Shown here piece after piece: positions 47,020-55,187 of a stretch of DNA of 64,000 nt. The DNA comes from Flavobacterium sp. Root420 (GTDB lineage Bacteria > Bacteroidota > Bacteroidia > Flavobacteriales > Flavobacteriaceae). Below the pieces are notes generated by a model that was not told the DNA's origin, searched no databases, and was given only the letters and a program-made list of their open reading frames with translations. The first letter of the stretch is position 1. Each line of letters begins with the position of its first letter. A program made the translations under genes and the position numbers. The stretch covers positions 125,886-189,885 of the forward strand of contig NZ_LMEF01000012.1 of NCBI RefSeq assembly GCF_001427905.1, read 5' to 3'.

Positions 47020-48018
47020 ATGAAGAAACTTTTTATTGCCGGTTTGGTTCTTTTCAGCACATTAAATGTTGTTGGACAATCTAAAAAATATGTCACTTTT
47101 GAAGCAAATATTGCGAATAGAAACGGTGATGTTATTAAGATTATCAATAATGGAAAAATTGTAAAAACAATTAACGTTAATCAAAAAGGTATTTTTAAGG
47201 ATACTTTAATGGTTGATGGCGGAAGAAGCCGTTTGTCAGATGGAGTAGAAACTACTGAATTATTTCTGAAGAATGGGTATGACATCAAATTAAAGATGGA
47301 TGCAAAACAGTTTGACGAGTCTATTGTATATACTGGTAAGGGAAGTTTAGAAAATAATATTTTGGCGCAGCGAATTTTGGCTGATGAGAAACTTTATGAT
47401 AATAGTATCGCAAATGTAAATGATGAGACTTTTAATAAATTAATAGATGCTAAAAGAGCAGCTGATGCGGGTCGATTGAGTAATAAGAAATTAGATCCAG
47501 AGTTTGTAAAGATCGAAACTGAAAATGGAGCTGATGCAATTGCTTATATCTCACAACTTCGTCAAAAAGCGGTGGAAATGGCAAAAATGAATAACACGCC
47601 ATCAGCTGATTTTGATTATGAGAATCATAAAGGTGGAAAAACTAAGCTTTCTGATTTAAAAGGAAAATATGTTTACATTGATCTGTGGGCCACCTGGTGT
47701 GGACCTTGCAGAGCTGAGATTCCATATCTTCAAAAAATTGAAGAAAAATATCATGGAAAAAATATAGAGTTTGTAAGTGTTTCTGTGGATACTCCAAAAG
47801 ACCACGACAAATGGCAAAAGTTTGTGGCAGATAAACAGCTGGGAGGAATTCAGCTTTTGTCTGATAATGAATGGAAATCTGCTTTTGTAACTAGTTATAA
47901 TGTAACCGGAATTCCTAGATTTATTCTAATTGATCCTAAAGGTAATATTGTAAGTGCTGATGCGGCAAGACCTTCTTCTCCAGACCTTCAGACACAGTTA
48001 GATGCATTATTGAACTAA
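47020..48018 (+). CDS. Exported TlpA-like thioredoxin domain protein
   Basis: 332 residues with a signal peptide (about 1-19, ending NVVGQ). The C-terminal half (about 195-332) is a thioredoxin fold with the redox motif WCGPC (C227, C230) and the cis-proline loop GIPRFILID. The N-terminal half (about 20-180) resembles the DUF4369-like beta domain that often precedes thioredoxins in Bacteroidota. It is likely a periplasmic disulfide reductase, but substrate is unknown. TAGATTTG at 46985-46992 fits the -7 element. A terminator follows at 48075-48103. Confidence 0.88.
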   Translation: MKKLFIAGLVLFSTLNVVGQSKKYVTFEANIANRNGDVIKIINNGKIVKTINVNQKGIFKDTLMVDGGRSRLSDGVETTELFLKNGYDIKLKMDAKQFDESIVYTGKGSLENNILAQRILADEKLYDNSIANVNDETFNKLIDAKRAADAGRLSNKKLDPEFVKIETENGADAIAYISQLRQKAVEMAKMNNTPSADFDYENHKGGKTKLSDLKGKYVYIDLWATWCGPCRAEIPYLQKIEEKYHGKNIEFVSVSVDTPKDHDKWQKFVADKQLGGIQLLSDNEWKSAFVTSYNVTGIPRFILIDPKGNIVSADAARPSSPDLQTQLDALLN

Positions 48019-48074
48019 TTTCTGTATGAAATTATAACGATATCGTAATTTTATATTTTTTATAAAATCCCAGT

Positions 48075-48103
48075 AAAACCAATGCTTCAGCATTGGTTTT
48101 TTT
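48075..48103 (+). terminator. Terminator after the thioredoxin gene
   Basis: AAAACCAATGC and GCATTGGTTTT form an 11-base stem with a TTCA tetraloop and a T-run. Confidence 0.85.
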
Positions 48104-48165
48104 GTATCCGGCTGACTTCCAATGTTAAGTTTTTATTCAATGTTACCAAATTGTTAACTAAAAGT

Positions 48166-48195
48166 TTGTTTAATGTAAACAATTAACTATATTTG
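48166..48195 (+). promoter_or_regulatory. Flavobacterial-type promoter of the MORN-type gene
   Basis: TATATTTG (48188-48195) matches TAnnTTTG; TTG at 48166-48168 is the -33 element with a 19-base spacer. The ATG at 48228 lies about 30 bases downstream. Confidence 0.6.
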
Positions 48196-48227
48196 ATAAC
48201 AATTTGATAACATTAATACCTAAAGAT

Positions 48228-48575
48228 ATGAAAAAATGTGTGATTTTAGTTGCAATGATGTTCTCTGGAATTTTAGTTGCACAAGAGGTAAAACCAGAAT
48301 TAGAAGCTGTTGGAAATAAAGTAAAAGCTACTTATTACTTTGAAAATGGTAAAGTACAACAAGAAGGTTTCTTTAAGGATGGTAAACTGGATGGCGTTTG
48401 GGTATCTTATGATAACAAAGGAAACAAAGTTGCCGTGGGAGAATACACAGACGGATTGAAAACTGGAAAATGGATTTTCTTTAATGAAAACAGCCTATGC
48501 GAAGTTGCTTATGAAAATAGCAAAGTTAGCTCAGTTAAAAACTTACAGAAAAATGCTTTAGCCAATAGAAACTAA
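48228..48575 (+). CDS. Small exported protein with MORN-like/YwqK repeats
   Basis: 115 residues from the ATG at 48228; an earlier ATA-class start adds eight residues and is less likely. The signal peptide (about 1-19, ending ILVAQ) is followed by three repeats of the YFENGKVQQEGFFKDGKLDG type, as in the MORN/YwqK antitoxin-like family. These repeats form small beta-sheets with no known catalysis. The gene is alone between a promoter and a terminator, with no toxin gene beside it, so the antitoxin label should not be taken literally. Confidence 0.8.
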   Translation: MKKCVILVAMMFSGILVAQEVKPELEAVGNKVKATYYFENGKVQQEGFFKDGKLDGVWVSYDNKGNKVAVGEYTDGLKTGKWIFFNENSLCEVAYENSKVSSVKNLQKNALANRN

Positions 48576-48599
48576 GGTAATTTCGAAGATACTTTAAAG

Positions 48600-48624
48600 A
48601 ACCGCTTTTCTAAGCGGTTTTTTT
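48600..48624 (+). terminator. Terminator after the MORN-type gene
   Basis: AACCGCTT and AAGCGGTT form an 8-base stem with a TTCT loop followed by seven T residues. Confidence 0.8.
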
Positions 48625-48742
48625 ATGCCTTCAGTTTTTTACGCTTTTTCTTTCTTCTTCCATACCAAATTACAAAACCCGTTACTAGTAATGCCGCTGC
48701 TATTAAACTTACTATAAAAGCAAGAGGCAAATATTTTGTTTC
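48623..48742 (-). pseudogene. C-terminal remnant of a membrane protein next to the iron operon
   Basis: A minus-strand frame of 39 codons, closed by a TAA at 48623-48625, reads as one hydrophobic helix and a basic tail (YLPLAFIVSLIAAALLVTGF, then VIWYGRRKKKRKKLKA). An in-frame stop lies just upstream and there is no start codon. A helix followed by a basic tail in this form is common at the end of PepSY-type membrane proteins, and such a gene lies next door, so it may be the scar of a lost relative. The family assignment is inference. Confidence 0.45.
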
Positions 48743-48789
48743 TTTTCAAATAAAGAGATTATATATTGGAACGTTATGATGCTATTTCA

Positions 48790-48845
48790 CGCAAAGCCGC
48801 GAAGTCGCAAAGAACACAAGAACTTTGCGACTTCGCGGCTTTGCG
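48790..48845. repeat. Palindromic intergenic repeat (CGCAAAG family), copy 2
   Basis: A perfect 23-base inverted repeat with a 10-base loop: the arms are the CGCAAAGCCGCGAAGTCGCA stretch plus AAG and its exact complement. It lies about 60 bases beyond the end of the PepSY gene on the plus strand. Copy 1 is at 20558-20600. Confidence 0.85.
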
Positions 48846-48902
48846 CGATTACTTAGAATGTATTGTACTATTTCCCTCGAACAAAAAGTAAATCGATTTC
48901 CA

Positions 48903-50462
48903 TTATTTTTCGGCAATAGCCTCTTTTTTCGGTTTTAAATGATAGGCAACATAAAATGAGATTGAGGCCAGAACAATCCAGAAAACATCAATAAAGAAAA
49001 CCTGAATTTTATTTTGCATAAACGAAGTCCAGAACCAATTTCCGGAAATGATTCCGTTTGTAATCGGAATTAAGAAACCTAAAATACTTCCGGAAATCAG
49101 ACAAAATTTATTGGTGAAAGCATCGTTCTTTTTAAGGATAAAAAAGACCGTAAGGATCAGCCATCCAACAAAATAAACAGTATAAAGATTTTCCTGAGTC
49201 AGCGGATAAAATATTTTTGTAACGATAAAGGCTAATGCTGTAATTGGATACATACTTAAGCAAATAGCCAAATAAATACGAACAACAGCTGCGTTGAAAC
49301 GTCTTTTCTTTTCCGGCATATTGTTTTTTTGTCTTGCCACCAACCAAATCATGACTCCTGAAATAATCACGAAACAAGTAATAATTCCTAAAATAAAGCT
49401 AATAATTTTTAAAGTGTACCCGCCATAATCTCCAAAATGTATTTTGTATAAAACATTTTTTACGACATCTAAATAGTTGTTTTGAGTAACAGGGTTTTTC
49501 CTTGCAATTTCTTTTCCATCAGCAATTCGGTAAATTACTTTTCCTATTCCGGTGAATTTTTTGTGGTCTGGCATTTCACCTTCAACTAAAACATGCATGT
49601 TGGCATCGCCATAATTTTGGATGAAAACACGTGTAATTTCAAAATCTGACCAATTACTTTTTGCTTTTGCAACCAGTTTATCGATATCAAAAGGATTTAC
49701 TAATTTTTTATTTTCAAATTTATAATCAGGATCTTTGTATTCTAACTCTTTGTATAATTTGTCCTGATCCCCTTTATACAATGCCATCACGGCAGGTGCT
49801 ACAATAAGCAGTTTAATCATAAAAAAAGCGCCGGTAACTGCATACACAAATTGAAAAGGAAGACCAATCATTCCTAAAGCGGTATGCGCATCTGTCCACA
49901 ATGTTTTTAATTTTTCCTTTGGACGGAAAACATAAAAATTAGAAACGATTTTTTTCCAGTGTAATAAAACACCGGTAACAATTGCAAACAAGAAAAATAA
50001 AGCGACAAACCCTGAAAGATAATAACCTACGGGATAGGGTACCTGTGCCAGAAAATGTAATCGGTATAAAAACTCACCTAAAGAATAAGATTCTTCGTAA
50101 GTAAAAGTTTTGAAGTTTTTAGTATCCAGATAAAAAAAGGAACCATCTTTTTGTTTGGCCGGAGCCAATGTGTCTTTGGTACCTTCCATATAAACAGCAA
50201 CTCTACGTTCGTTACCTGGTTTAGAAAAAGTAATATTTCTGCCGTGTAATACATATTGTTTGTCCAGCTTTTGCAAAGCTGTATTGTAATCTAATTGAAT
50301 TTCTTTTGTAATGGCTGTGGATTCATTTCTTTCCCAATTGATGATTTCATCTCTAAAAAAAGAAAAAGATCCTGCAAAGAAAATTACAAAAAGCACAACG
50401 CTAATAACGATTCCGCTAACAGTATGTGTATGAAAATAGATATTATAATTACGGTTGCTCAT
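48903..50462 (-). CDS. PepSY-associated membrane protein of the iron operon
   Basis: 519 residues. The N-terminal helix with HTHTVSGIVISVVLFVIFFAG and the later FRPKEKLKTLWTDAHTALGM region (about 170-195) are typical of PepSY_TM proteins, which have four or more membrane helices with conserved histidines and a large periplasmic part (about 225-330). Such proteins occur with siderophore receptors and are thought to reduce ferric siderophores in the periplasm. The last four helices form an extra domain. It is the last gene of the TonB-receptor operon, 2 bases after the DUF3649-like gene. Confidence 0.85.
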   Translation of the reverse strand: MSNRNYNIYFHTHTVSGIVISVVLFVIFFAGSFSFFRDEIINWERNESTAITKEIQLDYNTALQKLDKQYVLHGRNITFSKPGNERRVAVYMEGTKDTLAPAKQKDGSFFYLDTKNFKTFTYEESYSLGEFLYRLHFLAQVPYPVGYYLSGFVALFFLFAIVTGVLLHWKKIVSNFYVFRPKEKLKTLWTDAHTALGMIGLPFQFVYAVTGAFFMIKLLIVAPAVMALYKGDQDKLYKELEYKDPDYKFENKKLVNPFDIDKLVAKAKSNWSDFEITRVFIQNYGDANMHVLVEGEMPDHKKFTGIGKVIYRIADGKEIARKNPVTQNNYLDVVKNVLYKIHFGDYGGYTLKIISFILGIITCFVIISGVMIWLVARQKNNMPEKKRRFNAAVVRIYLAICLSMYPITALAFIVTKIFYPLTQENLYTVYFVGWLILTVFFILKKNDAFTNKFCLISGSILGFLIPITNGIISGNWFWTSFMQNKIQVFFIDVFWIVLASISFYVAYHLKPKKEAIAEK

Positions 50463-50464
50463 GG

Positions 50465-50767
50465 TTATTGTGGCATTGGATTATAGGTTTGACCCAGATA
50501 AATGAAAAGAGAAAAAACTAAACTTAGAAGGATATAGATACCCCAAATTTTCCATCCGCTTTTTGCCAGAAAGGCAACTACCATTAAAGCAACCCAAAGA
50601 ATGAAACCCGTAAAAGCCATTGTCATCAGGATATTTGCCCTGTTAAACCAGGAAGCAAGAGCCAGATGAAAAGTGACTGAAACAAAATAGCCACCCAGAA
50701 TGGCAGCAGTAATTTTGGCAAAGCGTTGCCATTTTGATTGGGTTAAATATTTTGGATTTGCCGGCAT
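50465..50767 (-). CDS. Small membrane protein of the iron-uptake operon (DUF3649-like)
   Basis: 100 residues with three predicted membrane helices after a short polar N-terminus. The arrangement next to a PepSY protein and a TonB siderophore receptor matches the DUF3649 proteins of other iron loci, but identity is by size, topology and context rather than a strong motif. It lies 2 bases from the PepSY gene and 13 from the other small gene, so it is co-transcribed. Perhaps a subunit or chaperone of the reductase. Confidence 0.65.
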   Translation of the reverse strand: MPANPKYLTQSKWQRFAKITAAILGGYFVSVTFHLALASWFNRANILMTMAFTGFILWVALMVVAFLAKSGWKIWGIYILLSLVFSLFIYLGQTYNPMPQ

Positions 50768-50780
50768 TGGTTGGTTTAGG

Positions 50781-51113
50781 TTAGTGATAATAAAATTCTA
50801 ATAGAGCAGCAATTATCAAAACAGCCAAAAGTATTTTGATATTTACTTTTTTTAATGGTGTAAGGATGATAATTAAACTTCCAATGGTCATTAACTGAAT
50901 AAAGAACATTAAAGTTCCGCAACATAATGATTGTGTAATAAGCCACATTGCATAAGCTGTAGCAAGGAGTAATAATCCGGTAATTTTGGTTTGCTTTGGA
51001 TTGTTTTTCATCCATTTTTCAAAACCTAAATCATACGACAAAGCAGCTCTTTTTGATGTATAATACAAAGTATAAAAAGCTAAAAAAACGATAAGACTAG
51101 CTATTGTTATCAT
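50781..51113 (-). CDS. Small membrane protein of the iron-uptake operon (DUF3325-like)
   Basis: 110 residues with four hydrophobic segments and a basic loop (about 20-45, including KRAALSYDLGF and KWMKNNPKQTK). A CCG pair sits in the third helix. Position and topology fit the DUF3325 proteins that accompany PepSY and DUF3649 proteins. A hairpin at 51129-51163 separates it from the receptor gene, so read-through or a second promoter would be needed. Confidence 0.65.
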   Translation of the reverse strand: MITIASLIVFLAFYTLYYTSKRAALSYDLGFEKWMKNNPKQTKITGLLLLATAYAMWLITQSLCCGTLMFFIQLMTIGSLIIILTPLKKVNIKILLAVLIIAALLEFYYH

Positions 51114-51128
51114 AATTTTAAAAATTTA

Positions 51129-51163
51129 AAAACACCTTTTTGGATTAACAGAAAGGTGTTTTG
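51129..51163 (-). terminator. Hairpin after the siderophore receptor gene
   Basis: AAACACCTTT and AAAGGTGTTT pair around a 12-base loop, with a T-run on the minus strand. It may attenuate transcription into the three downstream membrane-protein genes instead of ending it. Confidence 0.65.
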
Positions 51164-51172
51164 TTTGTTTTA

Positions 51173-53656
51173 TTAGAATTTGTATGAAAAATTCGCAGAT
51201 ACGCTTCTCATGTTTTTTGGGTGGATTGTAGACCAACCATCATAAGTATCAACGTTTGCAATATTATCAAGTTTAAGAGTCAAAACATACTTTTCAGTTC
51301 CGTAGAAAATAGATGAATTTAAAACAGTGTAAGATGGCAATGTAAATTGACCTGTTACAGTTCTGTTCATGATTTTATTCTTATCAGCATAATTTCCTCC
51401 AAAACCTAAACCAAAACCTTGTAAATCACCTTCTAAGAATTTATAGCTTGCCCAAAGGTTTGCTGTGTTTTGCGGTCCTGCACTTTCTGGTCTGTGTCCT
51501 ACGAAATCCGGATCGCCAGCAGTTAGAAGGGCATCATTATAGCTGTATCCGGCAACAATGTTTAAACCATTAATTGGGTTAGCTACGATTTCAGCTTCGA
51601 AACCTTTGTTTCTTTGTCCGCCGTTTTGATAAGAGGTTTGAGTTGTTGCAGTATAAACTGTATAAACCTGATCTGTTACTTTAATATCATAATAGCTGAA
51701 TGTAGCATAAAGTTTGTCTTGAAAAACATTCAATTTTGTTCCAACTTCAAACTGATTTGCATGCTCTGGAGAGAATGTTCTAGGCTGAGAAGTTCCGTCA
51801 GGTAAAACATCATTTACTGGAGCTGTGTTAGCAAAACCATCCATGTAGTTAGCAAAAACCGAAACTTTGTCTAAAATTGGTTGGTAAACCACGCCAAATT
51901 TAGGAGAGAAAGAAGTTTGATTATAGTCATCTGTATTTGTAGTAACATCACCTTCAGTCATAAAACGGTCAACACGTACACTTGCCATTGCAGATAAGGC
52001 AGGAGTAAAATTGATTACGTTAGATACATAAGCACTGTAAACTTCTTGCTTTGTTTTGTTATTGTTCATTGGAGCTGAAGCTAAAAGGGCATCAGAACCA
52101 GCTTTTGTCAATTTTCCGTTATCACCATTTGTGATGTATTTCGTTGGGTCGGTAATTTTATAAAGGTTTTCGTTTACTGTTTTCAAATCAAGATTTCCAA
52201 TATAAATAGTCCCATTTGTTACATACCCTGATCCATTGTCAATAGCCCCTCTATTGAAGTAATCTAAACCGGCAACAATTCGGTTTCTCATGTTTCCGAT
52301 CACAAAGTCGCCAATAAAATTTTGTTGAATGTCAGTTGTTAAAGTTGTAGAGTTTTGGTAATTCATGTAACGTGCTAAAACAATACCTTCTGAAATTTCA
52401 TCTGGTGCAAATTGAGTTCCTTCATAAATATAAGAGTAGTATCCTTCAGATTTTGATGAACCTCTTGAAACTACAGTTTGTGAACTCCATTGATCAGAAA
52501 ACTTATAGTTCATTTGCCCCTGAAGGTTAAATGAAGGAGTTTCAATTGCCAATTCATTACTTGTATAAGAACGTTTGTTGTCATAACCTAATTCGTCAAT
52601 ATTGTGAACTCTCAATTCAGCACCTCTGTCTAAGAATAACATTGTTGGATTTGTAGCTTTGTTGTTCATGAATTCGGTATTGATGAAAAACGAAAGTTTG
52701 TCATTAACCTGGTAAGATAAAGAAGGAGCAAAAAAGAATGATTTTTTGAATCCTGCATCCTGAAAACTGTTTTCTGTATGATAAGCTGAATTAACACGAA
52801 CATTGATTTTGTGCTCTTCGTCTAATGGAGTATTTACATCAACAGTAACACGGTTTAAACCATAACTTCCTGCTGTGTAATCTACTAATCCACCAAAATG
52901 GTCATAAGGTTTTTTAGTTGTTAAGTTGATTAAACCTCCATACGAAATTAAACTGCTTCCAAATAAAGTTCCTGATGGCCCTTTGATTACTTCAATTTTA
53001 TCAATATTGGCAGGATCTATACTTCCGTTTGTTAACCCTGGCAATCCGTTGATCATAGTTGGCTGTACAGCAAATCCTCTTAAAGAGAAATAACCTGCAC
53101 CGTCACCTCCACGTCCTGTAGAAGCCCAAAGAGGAGACAATCCCGGAGCATTTTTAAGTGCATCGTCAATATTAGTTACAACTTGTTCTTTTAAAAGTTC
53201 ACTTGTGATTGTGGTATAAACTTGTGGGTTTTCAAGATTTTTAAGCGGTAATCTTGATACTTGTTGTGTTTCTTTACGGGCTAATGGATTTTTTTTGGCA
53301 CCACCGCTTACTACAATTTCGTCTAATTGTTCAGAGTTCGAAATGATTGTAAAGTTTTCAATAATTTCATCCCCGCTATTAAGTGTAAGGCTTTTTTCTT
53401 TAGAAGAATAACCAACTGCAGAAACTCTAAGAACATAGTTTCCTGGTTTTACGTTTTTGATTTCGTAATTACCATTGTCATCCGTATTAGTTCCTATTTT
53501 TGTTCCTTTTAAAACTATTGAAACGTTATCTGCTGCCTGATTGTTAGCTAAGCTAATTTGCCCCTTAATAGTTGCTTTTTCTTGCGCCCAAGTTGAAGTA
53601 CCTGCTACTAGAAAGAAGCAAAAACTTAAAAAAGAAATTGTAAATTTATATCTCAT
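51173..53656 (-). CDS. TonB-dependent siderophore receptor
   Basis: 827 residues: signal peptide (about 1-24), a CarboxypepD_reg-like domain (about 28-112), a plug (about 140-270, with EIVVSGGAKKN at its start and IEVIKGPSGTLFGSS) and a 22-strand barrel ending in the aromatic NMRSVSANFSYKF. The architecture and the GTLFGSSLISYGGLINLTTKKP plug segment are those of ferric-siderophore receptors (FhuE/FpvA class). Two Fur-box-like sites overlap its promoter (53661-53736). The operon continues with the three membrane proteins. The siderophore is unknown. Confidence 0.92.
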   Translation of the reverse strand: MRYKFTISFLSFCFFLVAGTSTWAQEKATIKGQISLANNQAADNVSIVLKGTKIGTNTDDNGNYEIKNVKPGNYVLRVSAVGYSSKEKSLTLNSGDEIIENFTIISNSEQLDEIVVSGGAKKNPLARKETQQVSRLPLKNLENPQVYTTITSELLKEQVVTNIDDALKNAPGLSPLWASTGRGGDGAGYFSLRGFAVQPTMINGLPGLTNGSIDPANIDKIEVIKGPSGTLFGSSLISYGGLINLTTKKPYDHFGGLVDYTAGSYGLNRVTVDVNTPLDEEHKINVRVNSAYHTENSFQDAGFKKSFFFAPSLSYQVNDKLSFFINTEFMNNKATNPTMLFLDRGAELRVHNIDELGYDNKRSYTSNELAIETPSFNLQGQMNYKFSDQWSSQTVVSRGSSKSEGYYSYIYEGTQFAPDEISEGIVLARYMNYQNSTTLTTDIQQNFIGDFVIGNMRNRIVAGLDYFNRGAIDNGSGYVTNGTIYIGNLDLKTVNENLYKITDPTKYITNGDNGKLTKAGSDALLASAPMNNNKTKQEVYSAYVSNVINFTPALSAMASVRVDRFMTEGDVTTNTDDYNQTSFSPKFGVVYQPILDKVSVFANYMDGFANTAPVNDVLPDGTSQPRTFSPEHANQFEVGTKLNVFQDKLYATFSYYDIKVTDQVYTVYTATTQTSYQNGGQRNKGFEAEIVANPINGLNIVAGYSYNDALLTAGDPDFVGHRPESAGPQNTANLWASYKFLEGDLQGFGLGFGGNYADKNKIMNRTVTGQFTLPSYTVLNSSIFYGTEKYVLTLKLDNIANVDTYDGWSTIHPKNMRSVSANFSYKF

Positions 53657-53660
53657 TATT

Positions 53661-53679
53661 ATTTAGAATTGATTTTAAT
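53661..53679. promoter_or_regulatory. Candidate Fur box 1, downstream of the receptor promoter
   Basis: ATTTAGAATTGATTTTAAT matches 15 of 19 positions of the ATTTAGAATTATTCTAAAT palindrome that I recall for flavobacterial Fur. It lies between the -7 element and the start codon. Confidence 0.5.
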
Positions 53680-53683
53680 AGCG

Positions 53684-53714
53684 CAAATTTAAGTTTTGAA
53701 CGTCAACTAAACAA
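53684..53714 (-). promoter_or_regulatory. Promoter of the siderophore receptor operon
   Basis: On the minus strand TAAATTTG (53684-53691) is a TAnnTTTG -7 element and TTG (53712-53714) the -33 element, spacer 20. Candidate Fur boxes lie on both sides, an arrangement suited to repression by blocking the promoter. Confidence 0.6.
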
Positions 53715-53717
53715 GCT

Positions 53718-53736
53718 ATTTTTATTTATTCTAAAT
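53718..53736. promoter_or_regulatory. Candidate Fur box 2, upstream of the receptor promoter
   Basis: ATTTTTATTTATTCTAAAT matches 16 of 19 positions of the same recalled palindrome, and its right half is exact. It begins 3 bases upstream of the -33 element. Confidence 0.5.
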
Positions 53737-53816
53737 AAAACATTTTTCAAAGGGTTAAATTTATATTTCCTTAAAAAATTAACATCTTAAGCAAGTCTTA
53801 AGCTAATATTAAGCAA

Positions 53817-53851
53817 AAAAAAGCCTGTTCATTTATTTGAACAGGCTTTTT
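53817..53851 (-). terminator. Terminator after odhB
   Basis: AAAAAGCCTGTTCA and TGAACAGGCTTTTT form a 14-base stem with a short ATTTAT loop and a T-run. It lies just past the odhB stop. Confidence 0.85.
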
Positions 53852-53873
53852 ATATTGAGAAAATTACTTACAA

Positions 53874-55109
53874 TTACAATTCTAAAGCACGTTTAGCATC
53901 GCCATTCATCAATAATTCTACTGGATTTTCTAAAGCTTCTTTTACAGCAACCAAGAAACCAACTGACTCACGTCCGTCGATAATTCTGTGGTCATAAGAA
54001 AGTGCAACGTACATCATTGGGTGAATTTCAACTTTACCGTTTACAGCGATTGGACGCTCGATAATGTTGTGCATTCCTAAAATTCCTGATTGAGGAGGGT
54101 TGATGATTGGAGTACTCAACATACTTCCAAAAACTCCACCATTAGTAATAGTGAAAGTTCCCCCTGTCATATCGTCAACAGTAATTTGACCATCACGAGC
54201 TCTTAAAGCCAATCTTTTGATTTCAGCTTCAATTCCACGGAAAGTTAAAAGTTCAGCATTACGAACAACAGGAACCATTAAACCTTTTGGTCCTGAAACC
54301 GCAATAGAGATATCAGCAAAATCATAAGCGATTTTGTAGTCACCATCCATCATTGAGTTAACATCAGGATATAATTGTAAAGCTCTTGTTACGGCTTTTG
54401 TAAAGAAAGACATGAAACCTAATCCTAATCCACCATGTTTCGCTTTGAAAGCATCTTTGTATTCATTACGAATTTGGTTGATTGGCGTCATGTTAACTTC
54501 GTTAAAAGTAGTTAACATTGCTGTTTCGTTTTTGGCAGCAACCAATCTCTCAGCTACTTTACGACGTAACATTGATAATTTAGTACGCTCAGTTCCACGG
54601 CTTCCTCCAGTTGGAGTTCCCATAGAAGGTACTGCATTTACAGCATCATCTTTCGTAATTCTTCCACCTTTACCAGTTCCTGAAACTGTTGTTGGTGCTA
54701 TATTTTTTTCGTCTAATATTTTTCTTGCTGCCGGAGATGGAGTTCCTGCTGCATAATTTGTAGCTGCTGGCGCTTGTGCCGGTGCTGCTTTTGGTGCTTC
54801 AGCTTTTACTTCAGCCTTAGGAGCCTCAGCTTTTGGCGCTTCAGCTGCCGGAGCATCTCCTGCTGGTTTTACACCATCGGTATCAATTAAACAAACTACA
54901 GCTCCTACAGCAACTGCATCACCTTCTTCAGCTTTTAGCGTAATAATTCCGCTCATTTCTGCCGGTAATTCAAGAGTTGCTTTATCTGAATCAACTTCAG
55001 CAATAGCTTGATCTTTTTCTACATAATCTCCGTCTTTTACTAACCAAGTTGCAATTTCAACTTCTTTTATTGATTCCCCTGGTGATGGGACTTTCATTTC
55101 TAAAATCAT
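53874..55109 (-). CDS. odhB: Dihydrolipoamide succinyltransferase (2-oxoglutarate dehydrogenase E2)
   Basis: 411 residues. It transfers the succinyl group to CoA in the TCA cycle. One lipoyl domain (1-77) with the modified lysine K43 in [10 protein letters not shown], an Ala/Pro/Lys-rich linker (about 85-115), an E3-binding domain (about 118-152, [15 protein letters not shown]), and a catalytic domain (about 170-411) ending in SYDHRIIDG with H374 and D378. It follows odhA on the same strand with 78 bases between. The start may be the second ATG (residue 5). The dihydrolipoamide dehydrogenase (E3) gene is not in the window. Confidence 0.95.
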   Translation of the reverse strand: MILEMKVPSPGESIKEVEIATWLVKDGDYVEKDQAIAEVDSDKATLELPAEMSGIITLKAEEGDAVAVGAVVCLIDTDGVKPAGDAPAAEAPKAEAPKAEVKAEAPKAAPAQAPAATNYAAGTPSPAARKILDEKNIAPTTVSGTGKGGRITKDDAVNAVPSMGTPTGGSRGTERTKLSMLRRKVAERLVAAKNETAMLTTFNEVNMTPINQIRNEYKDAFKAKHGGLGLGFMSFFTKAVTRALQLYPDVNSMMDGDYKIAYDFADISIAVSGPKGLMVPVVRNAELLTFRGIEAEIKRLALRARDGQITVDDMTGGTFTITNGGVFGSMLSTPIINPPQSGILGMHNIIERPIAVNGKVEIHPMMYVALSYDHRIIDGRESVGFLVAVKEALENPVELLMNGDAKRALEL

Positions 55110-55187
55110 CTTTGTTTTTGTTTAAGGTTTTTATGGTTTAAAATTTCAGATTATTAAACGTGAAATTTTAAACTTGAAACATTCTTT

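Noticed and set aside
48228..48575. Antitoxin of a toxin-antitoxin pair
   Set aside because: The MORN/YwqK label is only a family name; the protein has a signal peptide and no toxin gene is adjacent.
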